In this document: positions 5,671 through 11,112 of the stretch, one piece after another | Numbering within the stretch: the first letter of the stretch is position 1 | How the letters are laid out: each line of letters starts with the position of its first letter | DNA from: Bacteroidota bacterium | GTDB lineage: Bacteria > Bacteroidota > Bacteroidia > Bacteroidales > Prolixibacteraceae | Assembly: GCA_013203755.1 (NCBI GenBank) | Contig: JABMPI010000128.1 | Location: forward strand, 1-11,112 | Direction of reading: 5' to 3' | Length of the DNA stretch: 11,112 nt | The notes under the pieces: model-generated | Told to the model about the DNA's origin: nothing | Database searches by the model: none | What the model saw: the letters and a program-made list of their open reading frames with translations, nothing else | Translations under genes and position numbers: made by a program

Positions 5671-7704
5671 TTATCTAATTTCCGAGCCAGGTTTTACTTC
5701 AGAATCTGGTGTAACAATGGAAAGCGAACCATCTGCATTTTCAGCACAAAGTATCATTCCCTGCGATTCGATGCCACGCAATTTTTTAGGTGCCAGATTT
5801 ACCAAAATAGAAACCTGCTTTCCAATTAAAACTTCAGGTTTGTAATATTCCGCAATCCCCGAAACTACTGTGCGCTGGTCGATTCCAGTGTCATTTAACA
5901 GTTTTAGTAGCTTTTTTGTTTTTGCTACTTTCTCAGCTTCAATTACCGTTCCTACACGAATATCAATTTTACTGAAATCGTCGAACTCTATATTTTCTTT
6001 TGCCGGTGCAGCTTTTGCTTCGGCCAGCTCGTTGGCTTTTTTAGTGTCTTGAAGTTTTTGTAATTGCGCTTCAATTACATTATCCTCAATTTTTTCGAAA
6101 AGCAATTCGGGTTTATTTGTTTTATGTCCTGCTTTTAACAGATCCGTTTCACCCAGTTTATCCCAATCCATTTTAGGGAAATTTAGGAAGCCGCGCAATT
6201 TATCCATGGTAAATGGAAGGAAAGGCTCTAAACAAATGGTAAGGTTTGCAGTAATTTGCAAACTAATATTCATTATTGTTTTTACACGCTCGGCATCGGT
6301 TTTTACAACCTTCCAGGGCTCTTCGTCGGCTAAATATTTATTACCCAAACGTGCTAAATCCATTGCATTTTTCAAAGACTCGCGAATTCGGAATGTTTCC
6401 AGACTTTTATCAACTTCGGCTTTAATCGTAGACATTGCCGCAAGTGTTGCTTTGTCGTAATCGGTTAGTTCGCCGCGTTCAGGAACAACGCCATCATAAT
6501 ATTTTTGAGTAAGAACCAATGCACGGTTTACGAAGTTTCCAAGCACTGCAACCAGTTCGCTGTTGTTTCTGGTCTGAAAATCTTTCCAGGTAAAATCGTT
6601 GTCTTTGGTTTCCGGTGCGTTGGCAGTTAAAACGTATTTTAACACATCTTCTTTTCCCGGAAAATCTTCCAAATATTCGTGTAGCCAAACCGCCCAGTTT
6701 CTCGAAGTAGAAATCTTTTCGTTTTCCAAATTAAGAAATTCGTTGGCTGGTACATTTTCCGGAAGATTGTAACTTCCTTCTGCTTTTAACACGCTTGGGA
6801 AAATAATGCAATGAAAAACAATGTTGTCTTTTCCAATAAAATGCAACATCCGCGTTTCCGGGTCTTTCCAGTATTTTTCCCACTCGGGTGTTAATTCCTT
6901 GGTTGCCGAAATGTATCCAATTGGCGCATCGAACCAAACGTACAATACTTTGCCTTCTACGCCTTCAATAGGAACCGGTACGCCCCAATCCAAATCACGG
7001 GTTACTGCACGCGGCATTAACCCACTATCAATCCACGATTTGCACTGTCCATAAACATTTGGTTTCCACTCTTTGTGCCCTTCCAAAATCCATTCTTTTA
7101 ACCAGGGTTCGTATTGGTCGAGCGGTAAATACCAGTGTTTGGTTTCCTTTAAAACCGGGTGGTTGCCACTAATCATCGAAGTTGGGTTAATCAACTCATT
7201 TGGACTTAGCGAAGTTCCACAGCTTTCGCATTGGTCGCCATAAGCTTTTTCAAATCCACATTTTGGGCAGGTTCCGGTAATGTACCGGTCTGCTAAGAAT
7301 TGCTTATTCTCTTCGTCATAATATTGCGCTGAAGTTTTTTCAATTAATTTGCCATCGTCGTATAATTTCTTGAAAATTTCCGATGCGGTTTCATGATGAA
7401 TTTTAGAGCTTGTTCTTGAATAAACGTCAAACGAAATTCCAAATTTTTGGAACGAATCTTTAATAATTCCATGAAATTTGTCAACCACATCCTGCGGTGT
7501 AATTCCTTCGTTTTTAGCTTTTAAAGTAATTGGAACCCCGTGTTCGTCGGAGCCGCCAATTAATAAAACCTCTTTATTATTTAATCGAAGGTAGCGGGCA
7601 TAAATATCGGCTGGCACATAAACTCCAGCCAGGTGACCAATATGAATTGGGCCGTTTGCATACGGAAGTGCAGTAGTTATCAGTGTACGTTTGAACTTGC
7701 TCAT
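5671..7704 (-). CDS. metG: Methionine--tRNA ligase with fused C-terminal tRNA-binding domain
   Basis: Charges tRNA-Met with methionine in the cytoplasm; essential for initiation and elongation. The 677-residue product is class I. The HIGH motif is exact at 21-24 and the KMSKS loop is present as KISTS (330-334), a known variant in this type. A zinc knuckle CPKC...CESC (Cys146, 149, 159, 162) lies in the connective-peptide region. The helical anticodon-binding domain spans about 390-550. A lysine- and alanine-rich linker (about 540-568) joins it to a C-terminal OB-fold of the EMAPII/Trbp111 type (about 573-677), with IDIRVGTV and the NLAPKKLRGIESQGMIL signature; this promotes dimerisation and tRNA binding. 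The ATG at 7704 has a -7 box 46 nt upstream. The gene is transcribed alone, divergent from the HAD phosphatase gene, and followed by a palindromic repeat. Confidence 0.98.
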   Translation of the reverse strand: MSKFKRTLITTALPYANGPIHIGHLAGVYVPADIYARYLRLNNKEVLLIGGSDEHGVPITLKAKNEGITPQDVVDKFHGIIKDSFQKFGISFDVYSRTSSKIHHETASEIFKKLYDDGKLIEKTSAQYYDEENKQFLADRYITGTCPKCGFEKAYGDQCESCGTSLSPNELINPTSMISGNHPVLKETKHWYLPLDQYEPWLKEWILEGHKEWKPNVYGQCKSWIDSGLMPRAVTRDLDWGVPVPIEGVEGKVLYVWFDAPIGYISATKELTPEWEKYWKDPETRMLHFIGKDNIVFHCIIFPSVLKAEGSYNLPENVPANEFLNLENEKISTSRNWAVWLHEYLEDFPGKEDVLKYVLTANAPETKDNDFTWKDFQTRNNSELVAVLGNFVNRALVLTQKYYDGVVPERGELTDYDKATLAAMSTIKAEVDKSLETFRIRESLKNAMDLARLGNKYLADEEPWKVVKTDAERVKTIMNISLQITANLTICLEPFLPFTMDKLRGFLNFPKMDWDKLGETDLLKAGHKTNKPELLFEKIEDNVIEAQLQKLQDTKKANELAEAKAAPAKENIEFDDFSKIDIRVGTVIEAEKVAKTKKLLKLLNDTGIDQRTVVSGIAEYYKPEVLIGKQVSILVNLAPKKLRGIESQGMILCAENADGSLSIVTPDSEVKPGSEIR

Positions 7705-7749
7705 TCTGGAAATATTTGACTATCTGTTTGAAATACGATTTTAAGGGTG

Positions 7750-7757
7750 CAAAGGTA
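7750..7757 (-). promoter_or_regulatory. -7 box for metG
   Basis: TACCTTTG on the minus strand (7757-7750) matches TAnnTTTG exactly. Predicted start near 7743 and a leader of about 40 nt. No obvious -33 TTG. It lies back to back with the divergent box at 7797-7804. Confidence 0.55.
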
Positions 7758-7796
7758 ATTTAAAAATTAGAAAATTTAATTGAAAATAAATTGGGT

Positions 7797-7804
7797 TAAC
7801 TTTG
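7797..7804 (+). promoter_or_regulatory. -7 box for the HAD phosphatase gene
   Basis: TAACTTTG at 7797-7804 matches TAnnTTTG exactly. Initiation near 7810 would leave a leader of about 10 nt before the ATG at 7821 and would exclude the in-frame TTG at 7812 as start. A TTG at 7780-7782 is only 14 nt upstream, shorter than the usual -33 spacing. Confidence 0.5.
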
Positions 7805-7820
7805 CGTAAATTTGAATTTT

Positions 7821-8474
7821 ATGGCGCAATTTTCACACATTATTTTCGATCTCGACGGCACACTCACCGATAACACCCGGGGAATTGGAAATTCAATAAA
7901 GTATGCATTAAAACAGATGAAAATTGATGGATACTCTGAAGAAATTTTGAAACAGTTTATTGGACCGCCATTACAATGGGGTTTTAAAAATTTGTTTGGG
8001 ATGAACGAAAGAAATACAAAGCTTGCAGTAGAGTATTTTAGAGCGTATTATGGTGAAAACGGATACCTGGAAAATGAACCTTATCCTGGAATATTTGAAA
8101 TGCTGGAGGAGCTCGATTCGCAAGGCAAACAAATGTACATTGCTACCTCTAAACTCGAAAAATATGCACTGAAAATTATGGAGCATTTTGAATTCGATAA
8201 ATACATTATTCAATTAAATGGTGCAGATTACAGTGGTAAAAAGGGAACAAAATCCACCATTATTTCCAACCTTTTAGAAACTCAACAATTAATTCCCTCA
8301 GAAAATATTGTAATGGTTGGCGACACAGTTTTTGATATTGAAGGCGGAAAAGAAAACGGACTTTCGACCCTGGCTGTAAATTATGGTTTTGGGAAAGTGG
8401 CTGATTTACAAAAAGCTGAACCCGATTTTTTTGCTGAAGATGTGGAGGAACTTTATCAAATATTAAATGCATAA
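7821..8474 (+). CDS. HAD-superfamily phosphatase, phosphoglycolate-phosphatase-like
   Basis: Cytoplasmic phosphohydrolase of HAD subfamily IA, 217 residues from the ATG at 7821. All four HAD motifs are visible. Motif I is DLDGT (Asp10 nucleophile, Asp12). Motif II is the ATSK Thr/Ser at 109-110. Motif III is a Lys within KKGTK (140-144). Motif IV is GDTVFD (Asp168, Asp172). The alpha-helical cap (about 16-85) contains FIGPPL (46-51), typical of the phosphoglycolate phosphatase/Gph-like group. The substrate cannot be read from sequence; 2-phosphoglycolate, nucleotides or another small phosphoester are possible. An in-frame TTG at 7812 adds three residues but falls right after the -7 box, so I reject it. 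The next gene follows after 49 nt on the same strand. Confidence 0.92.
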   Translation: MAQFSHIIFDLDGTLTDNTRGIGNSIKYALKQMKIDGYSEEILKQFIGPPLQWGFKNLFGMNERNTKLAVEYFRAYYGENGYLENEPYPGIFEMLEELDSQGKQMYIATSKLEKYALKIMEHFEFDKYIIQLNGADYSGKKGTKSTIISNLLETQQLIPSENIVMVGDTVFDIEGGKENGLSTLAVNYGFGKVADLQKAEPDFFAEDVEELYQILNA

Positions 8475-8523
8475 AATTAACAGGAATAAGCTATTTTTAT
8501 CGTAATCTAATTAATCTAAAATA

Positions 8524-9744
8524 ATGAAGTTGAGATACCTTTTATTTACCTGTTTGACAATAATTATAATTACAGGTTGCCAAAATAATTCGCCTGAAAA
8601 TTCCCGGGAAATTCAATCATTGAAACAATTGTTAGTTGAATCTCCCAGTTCAATTGTAGATTTAAATGAAAAAATTTCTGTTGAAGAGTCGGATTTGGCC
8701 GTTCAAATTATTCAAGAGTATATATCAGCCGATTTAAAAGAAAAAAACGAAGCTCAGTGGCAAAATGAAACTCTGGATTTGGGCGATCTTCAATTAAAAT
8801 TTAAGTACAAGAAATTTGGAGAGAAACCGGCAAACGGATGGAGTTTGTACATTTCGATGCACGGTGGCGGCGGAGCACCGGCAGAAGTAAACGACCAGCA
8901 ATGGCAAAACCAGATTAATTTGTACCAACCTGCCGAAGGAATTTATATGGCTGCCCGCGCACCAACTGATACCTGGAATTTGTGGCACGAAAAACACATT
9001 GACGATTTTTTTGCTCGCTTTATTCAATTGGCCGATGTCTTTGAAGACATTAATACCAATCGTGTATATATTACCGGATATTCTGCTGGTGGCGACGGAA
9101 CATATCAACTGGCGCCGCGCATGGCAGACTGGTTCGCAGGTGCTTCAATGATGGCGGGGCATCCAAACGATGCATCGGCATTGGGATTGCGAAATTTGCC
9201 GTTTGCCATTCACGTGGGGGCCGAAGATGGTGCATACGGACGAAATGAAATTGCTGCCGAATGGGGTGCAAGGTTGGATGAATTACAAAAAAATGATCCG
9301 GAAGGTTACATTCATGATGTTCAGATTCACGAAGGAATGGGGCACTGGATGGAGCGAAAAGATACGGTTGGTATTGAATGGATATCCAAATTTAATCGAA
9401 ATGCTTACCCCGAAAAAGTGGTTTGGAAACAGAGCAGTGTTACGCACAATCGGTTTTATTGGTTGGCTGTTCCCGAAGGAGAGGCAATAAAAGATGCTGA
9501 AGTTGTTGCTATTCGCGATGGGCAAACCATTCTCATTGAAAAGGCAGATTTGGTAAACACACTTATAATCAAACTCAACGATAAAATGGTCGATTTAAAT
9601 AAAGATGTTTCTGTGGAATTTCGTGGTGAAATCATTTACAACGAAATTCCTAAACGAACGATTTCAAATATCTGGAATTCGTTGAATAATCACAACGATG
9701 CAGAGCAGGTATTTTGTGCGCAAATTGAAATATCTTTGAATTAA
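8524..9744 (+). CDS. Secreted alpha/beta-hydrolase lipoprotein (esterase/PHB-depolymerase-like)
   Basis: Predicted envelope lipoprotein of 406 residues. The N-terminus MKLRYLLFTCLTIIIITGC is a lipoprotein signal peptide with the lipidated Cys at 19. The body is an alpha/beta hydrolase. It has an oxyanion-hole strand with HGGGG (113-117), a nucleophile elbow GYSAGG (Ser187), a likely acid in GAEDG (Asp235) and the catalytic His in GMGHW (His274). Order and spacing fit a serine esterase of the poly(3-hydroxybutyrate) depolymerase/feruloyl-esterase type; the true substrate is unknown. The N-terminal 100 residues are a charged, helical region. A beta-rich C-terminal tail (about 310-406) follows the catalytic domain. 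The gene is 49 nt after the HAD gene and its stop is 9 nt before ldcA, so co-transcription with ldcA is very likely. No exact -7 box was found upstream; TATTTTTA around 8500 is the nearest. Confidence 0.88.
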   Translation: MKLRYLLFTCLTIIIITGCQNNSPENSREIQSLKQLLVESPSSIVDLNEKISVEESDLAVQIIQEYISADLKEKNEAQWQNETLDLGDLQLKFKYKKFGEKPANGWSLYISMHGGGGAPAEVNDQQWQNQINLYQPAEGIYMAARAPTDTWNLWHEKHIDDFFARFIQLADVFEDINTNRVYITGYSAGGDGTYQLAPRMADWFAGASMMAGHPNDASALGLRNLPFAIHVGAEDGAYGRNEIAAEWGARLDELQKNDPEGYIHDVQIHEGMGHWMERKDTVGIEWISKFNRNAYPEKVVWKQSSVTHNRFYWLAVPEGEAIKDAEVVAIRDGQTILIEKADLVNTLIIKLNDKMVDLNKDVSVEFRGEIIYNEIPKRTISNIWNSLNNHNDAEQVFCAQIEISLN

Positions 9745-9753
9745 AAGTACGAT

Positions 9754-10659
9754 ATGGCTGTCCCTCTATTTATAAAACAAGATTCTAAAATCCGCATCGT
9801 TTCTCCGGCCGGAAAAATAAAAGAAACATTGGTACTTCCTGCGGCGGAGTGGCTGGAAAAACAGGGTTGTAAAATTGAAATGGGGAAGCATATTTTTGCG
9901 CAACATTGCCAGTTTGCAGGAACCGATGAGCAGCGTTTGGAAGATTTGCAAACAGCTTTAGACGACCCCGAGTGCTCGGCAATAATTTGTTCGCGGGGTG
10001 GTTATGGAACTGTTCGGGTAATTGACCAATTAGATTTTACAGAGTTCAAAAAACATCCGAAATGGGTGGTTGGGTACAGTGATGTTACTATGCTTCACAA
10101 TCATTTAAATAACATGGGTTTTGCTTCGGTTCATGGAGCAATGCCGCCCTTCTTTTTTAATGAAAAGGGGGAATCTAACGAGAATTTAGATTCGTTGAAG
10201 AATCTCCTTTGCGGGCAAAAAGTTTCGTACACAATTTCGGCAAACGAGAAAAATAAAAATGGAAATACTAACGGCCAATTAGTTGGTGGAAATCTTTCGA
10301 TAATTACCAGTTTGTTTGGAACTAGATATGAGCTGGATACTGAAAACAAAATTCTATTCATTGAAGAAATTGATGAATATTTGTATCACATCGACCGAAT
10401 GATGCATCAACTTAAACTGGCTGGAAAATTAGATAAACTTGCCGGGATTGTTGTTGGTGATTTTACGAATATAAAAGACAACGATTCGCCTTTCGGAAAA
10501 ACTATAGAAGAGATTATTCTGGATGCAGTAAAAGAATTTAACTTTCCGGTGTGCTTTGGTTTTCCGGGCGGGCACGACAAAAAGAATCTGGCACTTTCTT
10601 TTGGAAATAGTTGGGAATTAAATGTTTCAAAAAAAAGTTCAATTTTAAAACTGATATAG
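9754..10659 (+). CDS. ldcA: LD-carboxypeptidase (muramoyltetrapeptide carboxypeptidase, peptidase S66)
   Basis: Cleaves the L,D bond releasing the terminal D-alanine from muropeptide tetrapeptides during peptidoglycan recycling, normally in the cytoplasm. The 301-residue product has no signal peptide, consistent with that. The S66 catalytic triad is readable: the Ser109 nucleophile in VGYSDVT, Glu204 (or the adjacent Glu205) in FIEEIDE followed by YHIDRM, and His274 in GGHDKKN. These correspond to Ser115, Glu217 and His285 of the Pseudomonas enzyme. The N-terminal SPAGKI and the CSRGGYG segment (about 81-87) are also typical. The start ATG at 9754 is 9 nt after the upstream lipoprotein stop and yraN begins 33 nt after its own stop, which points to one transcript. 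Confidence 0.95.
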   Translation: MAVPLFIKQDSKIRIVSPAGKIKETLVLPAAEWLEKQGCKIEMGKHIFAQHCQFAGTDEQRLEDLQTALDDPECSAIICSRGGYGTVRVIDQLDFTEFKKHPKWVVGYSDVTMLHNHLNNMGFASVHGAMPPFFFNEKGESNENLDSLKNLLCGQKVSYTISANEKNKNGNTNGQLVGGNLSIITSLFGTRYELDTENKILFIEEIDEYLYHIDRMMHQLKLAGKLDKLAGIVVGDFTNIKDNDSPFGKTIEEIILDAVKEFNFPVCFGFPGGHDKKNLALSFGNSWELNVSKKSSILKLI

Positions 10660-10692
10660 TTTATCTTACCACTTTATACTTACTACTAAAAA

Positions 10693-11112
10693 ATGGTTTC
10701 AACCCGCGAAATAGGAGAATTAGGAGAAAAACTGGCTCAGCAATTTTTACGAAAATTAGGCTACAAAATATTAGCTACCAACTGGTATTATGGACATTTA
10801 GAATTGGATATTGTTGCGCAAGATGGTAATGAGCTGGTAATTGTTGAGGTTAAATCGAGAAGCGGAATCCGGTATGAACATCCGGCAGAAGCGATTACTA
10901 ATGCAAAAATAAAGAGAGTAGTTGAAGCAGCCGATGGATATATTCAGGAAATGGATATTGAGATTGAAACCCGGTTTGATGTAATTAGTCAAACCTTAAA
11001 AACACATCAGAGTGTTGATAATCAGTTGATAAACTCTTTCTCTGTGTTTCTGAATTTACAAGCAAATAAGTATCTTAGTGAAAAAGCTTGCAGATATGGT
11101 TGGAAAACAGGA
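10693..11112 (+). CDS. yraN: YraN-family (UPF0102) nuclease-like protein, open at window edge
   Basis: Small cytoplasmic protein with a PD-(D/E)xK endonuclease-like fold. Its physiological role is not settled, and family links to DNA processing are only suggestive. The ATG at 10693 gives MVSTREIGELGEKLA. The family core is clear: an N-terminal GExxA-type helix, FLRKLGYKILATN (about 19-31), HLELDIVAQDG (35-45) with Glu37 and Asp39, and VIVEVKSR (49-56) with the catalytic-type ExK at Glu52 and Lys54. TRFDVI (about 94-99) is the conserved last strand. Usual family members end soon after the following NSF/DAF-type motif (here LINSFS). In this window the frame continues at least 23 more residues to the edge with no stop, which is unusual. 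It follows ldcA by 33 nt with no visible promoter, so it is probably the last or later gene of that operon. Confidence 0.9.
   Translation, partial: MVSTREIGELGEKLAQQFLRKLGYKILATNWYYGHLELDIVAQDGNELVIVEVKSRSGIRYEHPAEAITNAKIKRVVEAADGYIQEMDIEIETRFDVISQTLKTHQSVDNQLINSFSVFLNLQANKYLSEKACRYGWKTG

Noticed and set aside
7812..7820. TTG start at 7812 for the HAD gene
   Set aside because: Almost no leader would remain after the -7 box at 7797-7804, and the family's first strand starts naturally from the ATG at 7821.
8794..9525. Minus-strand frames of 104, 66 and 80 codons and a plus-strand frame of 106 codons within the hydrolase gene
   Set aside because: The overlapping lipoprotein hydrolase has a full catalytic triad and signal peptide, so these are out-of-frame shadows.
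10611..10829. 72-codon plus-strand frame bridging ldcA and yraN
   Set aside because: It overlaps both supported genes in another frame and has no plausible product.

Overview
The window looks like the chromosome of a member of the Bacteroidota. The DNA is AT-rich, the start codons lack clear Shine-Dalgarno sequences, and several genes are preceded by the phylum's characteristic TAnnTTTG -7 promoter box. The gene content fits: a two-subunit methylmalonyl-CoA mutase, a DUF1680/GH127 lipoprotein, and a MetG with a fused C-terminal tRNA-binding domain. The proteins have the feel of Marinilabiliales/Prolixibacteraceae, but that finer placement is a guess. No phage, plasmid, insertion sequence, CRISPR or tRNA/rRNA gene was seen; the block reads as core chromosome.

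Layout, left to right. Bases 1-2519 (minus strand) hold the mutase operon: the small subunit is transcribed first, then the large subunit, which runs off the left edge. The two genes are separated by a 73-bp hairpin repeat. A divergent intergenic region (2520-2799) carries the mutase promoter and leads to a plus-strand tail-anchored protein of unknown function (2800-3300). A second copy of the same hairpin repeat separates it from the convergent GH127 beta-L-arabinofuranosidase-type lipoprotein (minus, 3404-5344). Between that gene and metG (minus, 5671-7704) lies about 325 bp of non-coding DNA. It contains a different, 101-bp imperfect palindrome and, next to it, a probable small structured RNA of about 115-120 nt ending in an intrinsic terminator. 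Divergently from metG, with two -7 boxes about 40 bp apart, starts a plus-strand run of four genes: a HAD phosphatase, a secreted alpha/beta-hydrolase lipoprotein, an LD-carboxypeptidase (S66) and a YraN-family nuclease-like protein that leaves the right edge without a stop.

Functional picture. The mutase links succinyl-CoA and methylmalonyl-CoA, i.e. propionate/succinate metabolism. MetG is housekeeping. The GH127 enzyme and the hydrolase lipoprotein are probably envelope-located degradative enzymes. LdcA acts in peptidoglycan recycling. The most interesting item is the unannotated RNA candidate at about 5409-5523. Four separate wobble positions in three helices, together with the U-tract, all indicate transcription from the minus strand. 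Other points are the pair of inverted hairpin repeats, a threefold internal repeat in the unknown tail-anchored protein, and an unusual C-terminal extension on YraN.
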